Assembly: GCA_963675135.1 (NCBI GenBank)
Contig: OY776129.1
Span: 46,140,141 to 46,204,140 of the forward strand
From: Galeopsis tetrahit
Taxonomy: Eukaryota; Streptophyta; Magnoliopsida; Lamiales; Lamiaceae
Direction of reading: 5' to 3'
Length of the DNA stretch: 64,000 nt
Made by a program: the position numbers and the translations under genes. The notes beneath the pieces are model-generated. The model was not told the origin of the DNA. It did not search any database and saw only the letters and a program-made list of their open reading frames with translations. Shown here piece by piece: positions 47,338-59,598 of the stretch; position 1 is the first letter of the stretch, and every line of letters begins with the position of its first letter.

Positions 47338-48954
47338 AAAGAACCTCACTGTGTGTAAATCGCACACAGTGAGGGGGTGGTTTTTTCCTTTTTTCTTTTA
47401 TTCGAATTGAAGGGGATGGGGTTGGGGAAGAATATATTGCTTTGATGTGCAGTACGAGATCGTTCAGGAAAAAGACTGAAGACACCAGACGAACAATTGG
47501 TATTGGATATTTTTAATATTTTGGTAGAGCAATTGGTGTCGGATATTTTTAATATTTGGTAGAGCAATTGGTATCAGATCATTACTATTAAAAAATATTA
47601 AATACAAAATGGTATCAATAAATAAATAATATTTAATATCCATAAATAAATTTTTATTATAAAAAATGATGAATTTCATAAAATTACTCAACATAATTAA
47701 TACCAAAAAAATAAGTGTATTAATAAAAATATTATTAATACTAAAAATAAAATTAATAGTATCGAAAATTAAATTTACGATACCAATGATAAGTAGTATA
47801 AAAAAATTTTAGTACAAAAAATTAGTGGTATCAATAAACCTATTACTAATACTAAAAATAAAATTAAAAGTATCGGAAATTTAATTTCCGACACCTATGA
47901 TAAGTAGTATCAAAAAAAATTATTTGATACAAAAAATAAGTTGTATCAATAAAACAATTACTAATACTAAAAATGAAATTAATAGTATCTAAAATTTAAT
48001 TTTCGACACTAATTATATGTAGTATAAAAAAAAATATGATACAAAAAATAAGTGGTATCAATAAAACAATTACTAATACTAAAATTAAAATTAAAATTAA
48101 TAGTATCAGAAATTTAATTTCCGACACATATGATAAGTAGTATCAAAAAAAATTATTTGATACAAAAAATAAGTTGTATCAATAAAACAATTACTAATAC
48201 TAAAATGAAATTAATAGTATCTAAAATTTAATTTTCGACACTAATTATAAGTAGTATCAAAAAAAAGATTTGATACAAAAAATAAGTGGTATCAATAAAA
48301 TAATTACTAATACTAAAAATAAAATTAATAGTAGCGGAAATTTAATTTCCGACACAAATGATAAGTAGTATCAAAAATAATATTTGATACAAAAATAAAT
48401 AGTATCAATAAAACAATTATTAATACTAAAAATAAAATTAATAGTATCGAAAATTTAATTTCCGACACCAATGAAAAGTAGTATCAAAAAAAATATTTGA
48501 TACAAAAAATAAGTGGTATCAATAAAACATTTACTAATGCTAAAAATAAAATTAATAGTATCAAAAATTTAATTTCCGACACCAATGATAAGTAGTATCA
48601 AAAAAATTATTTGATACAAAAAATAAGTTGTATCAATAAAACAATTATTAATACTAAAAGTAAATTTAATAGTATCGGAAATTCAATTACCAATACCAAT
48701 GATAAGTAGTATCAAAAAATTATTTGATGTAAAAAAATAAGTAGTATCAATAAAAAAAATTTAATGCCAAAATAACTTTGGTATCAAAAAATAACTGATG
48801 CAATAAAATTAATGGTATCAAAAGATAAAATTTGGATACTAAGTATGCAAGTAGTATCAATATTTTTATTGTTGATACTAAATGATAAGATTTAGTATCG
48901 GAAAATGGATCAGATACCAATTTTCCGATACTAAAAACCTCTTTTCTGGTAGTG

Positions 48955-49786
48955 ATGGGTCGTGCAAAATTAATATAAAATGTGGGGTGTGATTGACTTT
49001 ATTCGTTACCAAAATAAAATATATGTATATATATAAAATAAAATTATTCGGATTGGCGGGCTAGCCATATAGACTGGCGAGTTAGCCCTATTAACCATCG
49101 GGCTAAAAAAAGTATGGATTTAAACGAACCTATAATTTGCTAAACCTAACCCTGCATATATCAGGGTTAAACGGACTGGATCTATTAATCCATTCCGGAT
49201 ATACATTTTTGTGTAAATATTTATACCTAGGGCTTGTTTTTTTTTTTTTTTTTTATGGGAGTGCTAAATGGTCCTATTGTGGTGAGAATGATCAGGTTAC
49301 AATTTTGCAAGTACAAGGGAGTGCTAAATATTTATACCTATGTTACAATTTTGATGACATGTAATTACAATTCTAAAATACACAATCGCAAGTATACGGT
49401 GTATATCGTAGTGGAGTAAGTACAAGGTCGATCCCACAGGGAGGGAGAGTGTAAAAGTGAAGTTTGTTGATCTAGTTCTAAATAGACGATGATCGAAAAT
49501 TTGAAGTGTTGATTACCCTAAGATTGTCTACTACATGTCACAAATAAACAATAAAGAGTAATAAGGAAATTCGATCAAAGCTCATGCAATTCACGAAAAC
49601 GAAAGAAATACAATTAAAACTCAATAAAGAAAAGGGAGGTTCCAAGACATATGTCACACTAATGGGTCAATTTATGATTAAAAGTCTATTTAAGTTGATC
49701 ACGAAATAATGAATTAAAAGTTCTTTCGATCCAATTAATTCAAAGGAAATATCACACAAGCATGTATCTCTACCAAGCATGCATCA
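48955..49786. other. repeat remnants left of the Helitron
   Basis: No gene. Bases 49020-49220 have hAT-like low-complexity words (GGCGGGCTAGCC, GGCGAGTTAGCCC). GGGAGTGCTAAAT is duplicated at 49257 and 49318. From about 49370 a recognisable but unnamed plant repeat begins (ACAATCGCAAGTATACGGTG, GGTCGATCCCACAGGGAG). It is interrupted at 49787 and resumes at 55206. Confidence 0.5.
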
Positions 49787-52700
49787 TCTATATATATATA
49801 ATAACAGCCAAGTTCAATTTCCCGCCCATTTTTCACTCTTGCTGATATAATTTTTTTTTATTTAAATTTTATAATTTTAGAATTTTGAAGCAGTTCACGT
49901 GATTGCAGTTTTTTAGAGCCTATTTGGTTGTGGTTTGACAGCCAGACAATTTATTTTTTTAACAAATGAAGTTAATTATTACTCTACTTCAACCTTGAAA
50001 ACCCCTTCCGAAAATTTTAGAGTTTTAAATTAATATATTATTTTTCTGCAATAATCAGACTTGGTTGATGGGATTTCACTGTAAAAGTGGTGTCAAACAC
50101 TAAATTCTACTCAGCTTTTTTCTAGGCAAAAATAACTTCCAATTAAGCTGAATTTCAAATTTGGAAGTTCAACCAAAACTCTAAATTTGTGACTTTTCAT
50201 TTCCACCCTGTATATATTTAAGAGTCATCTCACGATTATCACCTTCATTTTCATTTTTTTATTTTTGACAGAACCTTCATTTTCATTTTTTTTTTTTTTA
50301 CAGAACCTTCATTTTCATCTTCTTCTTTTTTTCGACAGAACCTTCATTTTCATCTTCTTCTTTTTTTTGACAGAACCTACATTTTCATTTATTTTTTTGA
50401 CAGAACCTTCATTTTCATCATCTTCTTTTTTTACAGAACCTTCATTTTCATCTTAATTTCAAAGTAATTGTATTAAATAGTCTTAGCTTCAACTGGATGC
50501 ACGTCGCTGCCTCCAGCCCGAATCTACCGTCGCCGTCAGCCCAAGACGCCTGTTGCTGTCGCCCACAGTCGACCCGTCACCGCCAGCCCAGACACCCGTC
50601 GAGGTTCTTTTCTCTCTTTTTTTTTTCCCTTTTTGTTCAAATTCTTACAAATCTTGATTTTGTTCTTCTGCTCATATTTTTCATCTTGGATTTTTTTTTT
50701 AAAATTTTATTTGGTGAAAGAATTATTATAGGGGTGAAAAATAAGTTAAATTTTGGTGTTTTCTGGCCGAGCGAATGCGGTTTTCTTTATTTCTGAAATT
50801 TTGTCACATATTTAGAAAAAAATTCCCAAAATCTGTGCTATTTTTATTTTTATATAAGTATGAATCTGCTAAATTTTTTTTTGTAAGTATGGTTGACTCG
50901 GTGGAGACTCAATTACAGATTGTTAAAATATAAATGAATGTTGATTGTGTTATATTTCCTGATGTTATTTCTTCTCGATTTTCTTTGAATTGTAGTATAA
51001 CTTCTTCAATATTCTCTAAGAATAACATAGAGTAGTCTTTGAATTACATTCTCCTCTGTAAATGGAATGCGTCCTTTGAAGTAACTGGTCTTCGTGTCCG
51101 TCACTGAATCGCCGTCGTTACCATCGCACAGGCACAAAAAACTTGGTCGCCATGTCCCCTTCCACTCTCCAGTCCCACACACATGACGAAAATTTAGAGA
51201 TCTGTCCACAAAAGATACTGATTCAACCACCATGCAGGCCGCTGCACCCGCCGCAGTCACCACTCGGAGAGTGTTCACCTTCGCCGCCCGCAATCCGACT
51301 CCTCCGTGAGTTTGCCGTTTTCAATTTTGTGTTTGTGAGTTTGCAGATTTTGTGACCAATTTCAATTTCAATTTAAATGGCAGATTTGTGGCTTCAATTT
51401 TAATTTTGATTATTGTAGAATTTTATAAATTTTCATTGCTTAGTGATAGTTAATGTCTGACTAGATTTGTTACAGATTTTGATAAACAATAATCATATTT
51501 AAATGTATCTCACATAAACACATAATGAATTTGGAGAGTAGGGTTTCCATGTTTTGACAGGAGTTGCGGCTAGAGAATACGACATATAAATGGAGGGTTT
51601 CCATGTTTTGGAGAGTAGGGTTTCCATGTTTTGACAATAAATGCATGGGTTTTTTGGACCTATTTTCTCATGTCTTATATCCGATCTATTTTTGCTTTGG
51701 TCTTATCTTCTATTGCAATTTCGGGAGCTTTTTTAGTGTTTTTTCTCAGGGTTTTCGATGCTTCGTTCTCGAAGCCCATAAGACTAAGATAAATAATTGA
51801 AAAACAAAGGATTAAAGGGTCCGACCCCTCACTTTTGTATGGAAATATACCTAAAATGAAGAGATTAATTCAACTTCAGAAGCCAGTGTCTAAAAAAACC
51901 CCTAAAAATTTGTTTTATGCTTGGTTCTCCACCGTCTTTCCCCCTCTTGAGCAATAGAGAAATGAATATTGTAAGTGGATATCAGTTGTTTGTTTTAAGT
52001 CCTCACAAAGATACTTGGTTGATTTATAAAATGATGAAAAATTAATGGGCCATTGATTCTTTCATTTTAAAATATTTTGCAGCTCATAACTGTACAACTG
52101 ACCCATTTATCTATGCTTGGTACTAAATCTAAAGTTGTAGTTACAATACTAACTGGGATCATCTTGAATTGAAGCTAACCAAGATATTACTTATGAGAAT
52201 GTATTTACTAATTGATTCGTTGTCAAGACTAGGTGAATCTTAGTATGATATGTCAAGTCTTCCTGAATAAACTATGATACTTTATGGATTTTTGGTAAAC
52301 TAATTGACTCAGAAGGTTGTTAAGTGCTCATGGTATATTACTGCTTGGAGGATGAGTTGAAGAATGTATTTCAACTGTTTCATTCCATTTCCAGTCAATA
52401 TTAAAGTGTCCTTCCATCTGCTTCTGCCTTTTTGTGTGTTTTGAAAATACCTATTATTGAATCAATTTCATTTGCTAATTTGTTAATTGGATTTTATCAT
52501 TTGCTTTATCTTGCTTTATCTTATGAACTTCATAATCAGTTGATTATATTGTTTAGAGTTTTTGGCTTTGAGATTCTCTTTTAATCTTTTGTTTGAACTA
52601 TTTTTGGATTCAATTGTATTATGTGTCCTTTTGATTTTTTGTTTTTACAGATCAAATTCTTATTTTTAGTCCGATTTGTTCATATTTTTAAAAGTTTTTG

Positions 52701-55205
52701 TTTACCATCAGAATATTTTCGGTTTGTGATTTCGACGATCTTCAGTTCTGTTTGATTACAGCCGAAGCTGCTGAACGCATAATTCAAGTTAGGGCTATAT
52801 TTCACTTCACCGTAGCAGCGACGTCTCCGGCGTAGCAGTACGACGACGAGTCTGAGTTCAAGTGAGTTCGTTTTTTCTTCTTCCTTAAAGTGAGTTCATA
52901 TGAATCCATAACATTGTAGTTCAATAGACCCTGTTTAGTGCTTTTTGGTTGTTTGCTTTCGAAAACTTGGGATTTATGGTTTGGGGTTCAAGCTTTGTGT
53001 ATTGAGTTGGAAATCTAACCCCAAATAATGTTTGCATTTTAACCAGATTCGTAACCGAATTTTTTCGACCTGCTTTTGGGTTTCAAATTGTAGAGTCATG
53101 TTTCCAGGTTTTGGATTTTATGGATTTCTAGATTCAGGCGACTTCTACTTTAGACATTGTTGTCGAGTTTGTCTTACTGTTAGCCCATTTTTTTTTATTG
53201 TAATATTTTCAAAAAAGTAGTATTATGAAGTAGAATAATTTATATAGCTTCTCAACTTTTCAGTTTACAAATGTAACTTGGGGGTGCTGATCTTGGGCAT
53301 TGCAATAGTCATATTGTTTGTGTACACATTTGTGAGTCAATTGAAACATTACTAGCCATGCTATTTTTTTATTTTTATTTTAAGGTTATGCTATTTAGAA
53401 GAGAAATCTTCTACTCGACAAGTCAATGGATATTTTCATGAATTCGTGGAGGCTCTTTGAAAAATCCAAACTGTACTTCCCAATGAAGGTAATCAAAATT
53501 TTCTTCTACCCTCTTAATTTTTTTCAATAACTTTTTTTGTTTTTTGAGTTTTTGTTTCTTAATATGTGCATCTTCTATGTCCTAAGATATGTGTTTATCT
53601 TGGTCAAGTAGGTTTCACGGTCAGAATTCATACTCCAATGGTGTATGGTAGGCTCAAGATTCTTGATATATGGTTTTTTTTTAATCGTTTTTATACGACA
53701 TACTTCTATGTTGTTTTTAGACAACACATACGTTGTTGTTGTTCAATATATAAGAAGTTGGGCTTTCATGTTTTATTCAGCTGTTCCGATTAAAGAACCT
53801 GGGCGTGCGGATTACATATTCATGATTTGTGGATTTGATGGTTGCTAATCGATGGTATTTGTCTATGCATTCAATCTCGATGATTGTATTTGGTATTGTT
53901 GGGAGTTAATTTCTCAATTTGCTGATAAAGTTACTCAAATACTCCCCATTTTGATTGTAGGCTTGTGGTATTTTCAACCGTAAGAGTCTTCTGCAGTTGA
54001 ATTTTATCGTTTGAGTAGCAGTTTACTACATTATGGTACAAGAATGTGGTTTGTTTCAGTCAGTTTTTCGGATTTGCTTTCAAGTTTACATTTATTCTTT
54101 TCAAGATTTTTAAATTAAGATTTTAAATGCAATTTTAGAAGATTTATGCTTTGTTGGTTATTCGTTGTTGTACGTTTTAATCATTAGTTTCGATCACTTT
54201 CTTTGTTCTTATGAGCATTTGCTGATACAGTGTTTTCTATCTTTCCCATCAGATTCGGGGTTAATAGCGATGTTAGGATACTACGTTTTCTGTGGTTTAG
54301 TTTCACAGTCATTCAACTTACTGTTTACTATATCTTCACTTTTTGTAAAGATGAGCTATCACTTTTGTTTTAATATTTTTTTAGACTTCTTGCTGTATTA
54401 AAATTATTGATTTTTTTTCAGCAATTAAACTTCAAATGTATATATTTTTTTGGCCGCATAAAAGGAAAGGCAATATACCTACACTTACAAAAAAAGAATT
54501 TTGCAACAATGAGTGTACATATTGAAACTTAAGAATGAAGAACATGATAATGGTTGATATTGTGCAAGTATGTATTGATAATAACAAAGAATTGTCCCCT
54601 ACATATAATTTTTTAGTTTTCTGAATTTTCTTCGGTCAATAGCTTAAAGTAGGATAATATACTGTGAAACATTGGAGTATTTTTTAAAATTTGTATACGA
54701 TAAAAATAACATAACATAAAATAAATACTTAAACGCCTAAATAATGGAGTACATATTAGGATAATAATTTTAAAATAATGAGTATTTCTTTTATAAATTA
54801 ATTTTATTATGTATGGATTACTATTCATATTTTAATTAGTTGTGAGTTGAAAAAGATCTCTGATTCATTTTTAATAATTAAAAGGAAAAACATATATTTT
54901 GCGTAATAATACTCAGACTTATAATTAATAAGATTTATTCATATTCCTTCCAATAATTTATACACTTTAAAATAGTAAATTCGAAATAAATTTTATTCTT
55001 ACTTTATTCAAATTTTAAACAAATGTGAATCCACAAATATATTAAATTGAACCAATTTCTTTAATTTATATTATAAAAATAAAATTTAACAGCAAAATAA
55101 TATACGTATTTTTTAGTAACAATATTAATAGTAATATAATACTATTAATTATTCATTACTCGGTAGTAATATTCATAACCGTGCATCGCACGGGTGAAAT
55201 ACTAG
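49787..55205 (+). mobile_element. non-autonomous Helitron
   Basis: The 5' end TCTATATATATATAATAAC follows an A. The 3' end has the hairpin CCGTGCATCGCACGG, a short spacer and the terminal CTAG, followed by T. Insertion between A and T without target duplication, a 5' TC, a 3' hairpin about 10 bases before CTAG: these are the Helitron hallmarks. Sequence on the two sides belongs to one repeat. It is 5,419 bp and has no visible Rep/helicase gene. The content is a GACAGAACCTTCATTTTCAT tandem array and several GC-richer islands (50490-50600, 51070-51310, 52740-52870) with splice-like borders. These may be captured exons but are not recognisable. Confidence 0.88.
50243..50456 (+). repeat. CCTTCATTTTCAT tandem repeats in the Helitron
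   Basis: Six or seven units of GACAGAACCTTCATTTTCAT separated by T- and CTT-rich spacers of variable length (about 32-39 bp period). The serine/phenylalanine-rich frame across it is a repeat artefact. Confidence 0.88.
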
Positions 55206-56587
55206 TATAACCCTAAAAGGCTCCTAAGATCTTCTAATACCCTCCCAATAATTGATCTTCTCTCGAGCTCACAATAAATTAGATCGAATGCTTAAGCATG
55301 GTTAATGAAAAAGATTTCTCAATCCACCAATTAATTTCAATTAATAATGGATAAAACATATTATCATGGCCATTGACAACATGTCTTGCAATGAAAATTA
55401 AGCATTCAAATAGAAATAGGCAACACATCCACCAAATAAACAAGAAATTAATTCATAAACACCATCCAAAGTGTAAACATAGCCCTAGAACCAAAAGTGT
55501 TCTAGCCAATCAGCAACATAATCAAAATACTACAAAGTTTAATGATAAAATCAAATAAAAGTAAAAGAAAGAAAAAACTTAGACAAATGGATGGTGGGGA
55601 TTGAAATTCTCAAGCTCTTGATTGCATCATTCCTCCAAATGGTGGAGAATTGAAGAAGATGATGGTGATTACCTCCAAGTGTGTGTTTGTGTGTTAAGGC
55701 TTCTTGTGTAGAGGGTAATGTCTTTGAATTTCAAGAAAAGGGGCATTTATAGTGTTAGGGTAGGGTTTGGGTGGCCAAAAATCACAAAAATCCCCCAAGA
55801 AAATGAGTGGCCCGGCGGGGCGGATGTGTTGTAGGGCTAAAATGGCTTGGACAGGGGATGGCCCGGCCGGGCGAAAAGTTCGTAAGGGGCGCTTGCTTGG
55901 ATGGACTCGACCGGTCGACCAGGCGAGTGATGCCGCCTGGCCGGGCCAACTCTTCGTAAGTGGAGACAGTTGCTGGCTCGGCCGCCCGGTCAGGCGAGTG
56001 GTGACGCCCGGCCGAGCTGAATCTTCGTGTTCCGTCTTCGTCCCTCCGTATCTTGAGCTTCCGACCTCCAATTGACTCGATTCTTTTTTTTTTCATTCTA
56101 TCCCATTTTTCGAGACAGATCCAATGGTGCAATCCTCTCTTTGGTCCAGTGAATTGTGGTAGGTGTTTTGCTCCCAAAATCTTTCATTTTTCCTACAAAA
56201 TTGACAAAACACCACATTTCTCTTATTTTGACCAAAACATCTATAATCAACTAACAAATCAATAAAATCACAATCAAAATGAGCTTCACATGTGCATAAA
56301 AACGTTTAAATTTCACCCAAATCAGCTACCTCACAAGGTCTATAACTCATCCTATTAAAATATATTAAAATTCAGTTCGACTAGACTTGTTTAATAAATT
56401 AGTTAGACTCAAATATCTTTAGAAATTCATTTCGTTAAATAGATGGGATTTGAATTTTTTTTAGGCCTTTTAATTTGTTGCACATAAAATTGAGTCAATT
56501 TTAATTTAATTTTAACTAAATTATACTCATTCGACAAATGGGTCAAATAAAAAAAAAAGCGGCCCATCTGATTTGGGCCTTCCATTC
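55206..56587 (-). repeat. unclassified repeat, right half, with promoter-like box
   Basis: Continuation of the repeat broken by the Helitron. On the minus strand a TATAAATG box occurs at 55744-55751, downstream of a GC-rich block (55800-56000, CCCGGCCGGGCG types). This is compatible with an LTR in minus orientation. I could not find TG/CA ends with a duplication, so its class stays open. Short overlapping frames on both strands at 55690-56180 are not credible genes. From 56350 on the sequence is AT-rich with no feature. Confidence 0.45.
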
Positions 56588-57223
56588 ATTTTTATTGGGT
56601 CTGACTATTTACACCTCCATTTCGGTTTAGAACACTCCCCCGATTGATGCACCCCCCTGAAATTTGAAAAAATAGATGCACCCCCCTAAAATTGTCTTAA
56701 TTACCATTTTCTCATTTTTATCTATATAATACCATTTTACTTAACACACCCTCCCTCAAATCCCTAATTCTCTCCCCCATTTGTTCTTGCCGCCGCCCAC
56801 CGCCCCTTGTCGCCGCCCCCTCGCCGCCCACCGCCCCTTGTCGCCGCCCCCTTCCTCCCTGTCTCTTCACGGACGACCGCCTCCTTCTCCCTCAGCCGCG
56901 CGCCGCCTCCTTCTCCCACAGCCGCGACGGCATCCGCTCCCCCTCCCTCAGCCGCGGCCGCGACGGCCTTCCCCACACTCCCCTCGGCCGCGGCGGCATC
57001 CCCTCCCCCTCCCCCTCTCTCTGTTTTTCTGCAATTTATTTTGTGTTCAAACCATCGTGCTCCCGATCGAAGATGCCGCCCCGCCTCCTGGTCGAAGATG
57101 CCGGCCACCCCCACCCCAGGTAAGTGTATTGCCGCCGCCGCCTCAATTTTGAAGTTTTAGGTTTTAGGGTTTTCTGCAATTTGCAGCAAAACCTTTTTTT
57201 TAATTTTTTTTTTTTTAAATTTT

Positions 57224-57305
57224 CGACTACTTAATGTCGACCATGTAACCTCTCGTCGACGACATGTTGTCGACGAGAGGTTACATGGTCGACATCACGT
57301 AGTTG
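57224..57305. repeat. GTCGAC hairpin 1
   Basis: Arms 57224-57260 and 57269-57305 around an 8-base loop. The inner 27 bp (ATGTCGACCATGTAACCTCT plus CGTCGAC) pair perfectly; the outer 10 pair with few mismatches. Confidence 0.95.
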
Positions 57306-57334
57306 AAAACTTTTAAGTTTATTTTTTTTTAAAG

Positions 57335-57423
57335 TTCGACCTTCTTAGGTCGACCATATTTACTCTCGTCGACAACGGGGTGTCGACGAGAGTTTATATG
57401 GTCGACCTAAGAAGAAGATCGAA
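57335..57423. repeat. GTCGAC hairpin 2
   Basis: Arms 57335-57374 and 57381-57423 around a 6-base loop. TCTTAGGTCGACCATA and ACTCTCGTCGACA pair. There is a 2-base mismatch in the middle and a 3-base bulge near the outer end. It shares GTCGACCAT and TCTCGTCGAC with hairpin 1. Confidence 0.93.
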
Positions 57424-57445
57424 TTTGTAAAGTTTTTTTTTTTGT

Positions 57446-57500
57446 TTTCGACAAACCAGTGTCGACCATAGTGAATATGGTCGACACTGGTTTGTCGAAA
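57446..57500. repeat. GTCGAC hairpin 3
   Basis: Arms 57446-57470 and 57476-57500 pair perfectly over 25 bp with loop GTGAA. It contains GTCGACCATA like the other two but lacks the TCTCGTCGAC tip. Confidence 0.95.
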
Positions 57501-58664
57501 TTTTAAAAAAAGAATTGAAATTTTTTAAGTTCTTGAATTTTTTTTGTTTGGGGGAGAAATTTTGTTGTGCTGTTGTGTTGTTGTTCGTTGGTTGTTTTTT
57601 TGTTGTTTGGTGGTGGCAGCGGCGGTGGGCGGAGGTTGTGGTGGCGGCGGCTGACAGAGGTGGTGGTAGCCGGATAAAACTTAGGTTTAGGATTTAAAGG
57701 TGATGGAGGGTGATATTAGTAATAGGTGTGCATTTAGTAGTGTAATATAACTTAAAGGGTATTTTTTATTTTTTACATCATTATTTTATTATTAAATTCA
57801 GAGGGGGAGTGTTCTAAACTGAAATGGAGGTGTAAATAGTCCCACCCATTTTTATTCGACATTTGGATTTTATCTACTTAAAACAAGGTTAAGCTGTCAC
57901 CGTTTAATTCTCATTAGTTCTCGGGTACCGCTATCAACCCCAAAAACATGTTATATACACTCCATCATTTTAAAAATAAAAATAAATAATTGAAAAATGA
58001 CTAAATAACCATTATACAAATTAAAGAAGATTTAAAAAAAATGTAATTAAAATCTAAAAAGTATTTTAACAGATTAATTCAAAAATCAGTTAAAAAAAAA
58101 TAAATTCGTAATTTTTTTAATAAATGGTAAAAAATAATAAATTAAAATAAAAAATTAAAATAATGATAAATAAAATCTAAAAAATAAAAAATCACCTAAA
58201 TCTTAAGAATTAATTAAACTAATTATAAATATTCAAAATATAATTAATTTAATTATTTTTTAAAATTTAGTTGAAATTTTTAAAATTTATTTAACTTTAT
58301 TTTATTTTTAAATGATTTTATTTTTTAATTTAATATTGAGTTGATTTTTCTTTATTATTTTATTTAATTTTTTAAAAAATCGTTAATCCTTAATTTTTAT
58401 TTGATTTATTTTTCAGATTTTATTTAGATTTAATAATTATTTTTTTCATTTTTTTTATTTTCTTAATTTTTTTATTGATTGTTCCTTTTTTAAATTAGTC
58501 TTCGTTCTTTTGTTACCGATGTTGGTAATGCATTTGATCAAAGCATTGAAAAGAGAAGGAGACGATATTTAAAGTTTAGCTGATTTTTTTAAATATTTTC
58601 AACATTTACACGTAATTTTATTGTATTATTGATTTTTTTTGTTAATTAAATTTTAAATTTTATA

Positions 58665-59162
58665 CTCCATGGGTCCCCCTGTAAGTTTCCCACTTTCCTT
58701 TTTTGGATGTCCCACAATAAGTTTCCCATTCCATTTTTGGTAAATTATTTTCTCTCTCCCAATCACATCACTTATACTTTATATATTATTTTATTACACT
58801 TCATCTCATACTAATCTATTATTTTCTCTTTCTCCATCACATCACTTCTACTTTATCTATTATTTTATCATACTCCCTCCGTCCGCCTATAAGTGTTACG
58901 TTACTTTTTGACACAGAGATTAAGAAAAGTGATTAAATAATATATATAGAACAAGTGATGTGATTGAGAGAGGAGAGAGATAGAGAGAAAAAGTAAGATA
59001 TAAAGTGAAGTGTAAGAAAAAATACTTACCAAAAAAGGTATGGAAAGCTTATAGGCGGACGGACCAAAATGGTAAAATAGGAAGCTTATAGACGGACGGA
59101 GGGAGTATTCCTTAATCAAAACACCCAAAAGAAAGGGGAAACTTATACCGGGACGGAGGGAG
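58665..59162. mobile_element. outer Stowaway-type MITE
   Basis: CTCCATGGGTCCCCCTGTAA at the left and its imperfect inverse TTATACCGGGACGGAGGGAG at the right, between TA duplications (58663-58664 and 59163-59164). The second MITE at 58873-59105 is inserted in it. Confidence 0.85.
58873..59105. mobile_element. inner Stowaway-type MITE
   Basis: CTCCCTCCGTCCGCCTATAA at the left, ACGGACGGAGGGAG at the right, TA on both sides (58871-58872, 59106-59107). It is the same family as 8284-8505 in opposite orientation, sharing AGATATAAAGTGAAGTGTAA. Confidence 0.93.
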
Positions 59163-59598
59163 TATGTTTTTAAAGATTTAGTTAATTTTTATTAATTATG
59201 AGGGTTGAAGGGTAAATAGGAATTAATTGGAGTGTGTATAGTAATAAAAATTGAATTTTAAATTTTAATGGGGTGTGTATAACATTTTATGGGTGTTATT
59301 AGCCCCACCCTTTTTATCCTACTTTCTTCCCTTTTTTTAGTTTTCTCTTCAAAAAACTTTTTCTACCCCCCTTTTTTTTCTACCTTTTCTTTCTTTTCTT
59401 TTTAGTTATTTACCCTATCATTTTTTGGGTTTTCTTAGGATAGTCTAGGTGTCGCCTGGACTATTAATAGTTTGGATGTCAAATTACATTGCTCTGTGTC
59501 GCCCTAACTTGATACCTATTGCCTTTTTTTTAATATTTTAAAATAATTATTTTAATTTTATTTTATTATTTACTATTATATCCTTTATTAAAATTAAT

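Larger units (their letters stand above)
43542..48954. mobile_element. CACTA-2, CACTA-like element with captured DNA
   Basis: The right end CTTTTCTGGTAGTG (inverse CACTACCAGAAAAG) is a textbook CACTA terminus. Inside lie more than twenty subterminal repeats of GATACTAAA, AGTATCAAAA and ATTTGATACAAAAAATAAGT at 47500-48950. Related repeats occur in the other orientation at 43550-44200 (CTGATACTAAAGG, TTAGTATCAGAAA). The left terminus is not recognised; it adjoins the solo LTR duplication. No transposase gene is visible. The centre carries a DnaJ gene piece (45065-45385) and a GC-rich block (46990-47345). Bases 44200-45060 and 45400-46980 show no further recognisable gene. Confidence 0.75.
56597..57847. 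mobile_element. MULE with GC-rich cargo (possible Pack-MULE)
   Basis: Left end GGGTCTGACTATTTACACCT and inverted right end (GGGTGGGACTATTTACACCT on the minus strand), with arms of about 50 bp running to AGAACACTCCCCC. A perfect 9-bp duplication ATTTTTATT lies at 56588-56596 and 57848-57856. Inside, 56765-57130 is very GC-rich (repeated CGCCGCCCACCGCCCCTTGT and CTCCCTCAGCCGCG) with overlapping low-complexity frames on both strands, and 57610-57670 is GGTGGCGGCGG-rich. These may be a captured leader and exon. No protein family is recognisable. Three hairpins lie in between. Confidence 0.88.
57923..59310. mobile_element. MULE-like MITE hosting nested Stowaways
   Basis: GGGTACCGCTATCAACCCCA to about 57965 and the inverse of 59268-59310 (GGGTGGGGCTAATAACACCC on the minus strand) form degenerate arms that share AAAATGTTATA and ACAC blocks. 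The flanks (TTAGTTCTC and TTTTTATCC) match poorly, so the duplication is decayed or the ends are slightly off. The interior outside the nested MITEs is AT-rich without genes. Confidence 0.6.

Noticed and set aside
46976..47485. 169-codon minus frame rich in SRPLRLAVSVLGLGALGRAA
   Set aside because: It is the translation of the 69-bp GC-rich tandem repeat, with a comparable frame on the other strand.
53032..54401. Several 60-78 codon frames in the Helitron
   Set aside because: Short, hydrophobic-looking by AT-rich composition, no conserved motif; not supported as genes.
55694..56177. Overlapping frames on both strands near 55.7-56.2 kb
   Set aside because: They lie in a GC-skewed repeat, mutually exclusive, without recognisable domains.
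56764..57160. Pro/Ala-rich frames in the MULE
   Set aside because: Composition artefact of CGCCGCC repeats; kept only as possible captured sequence.
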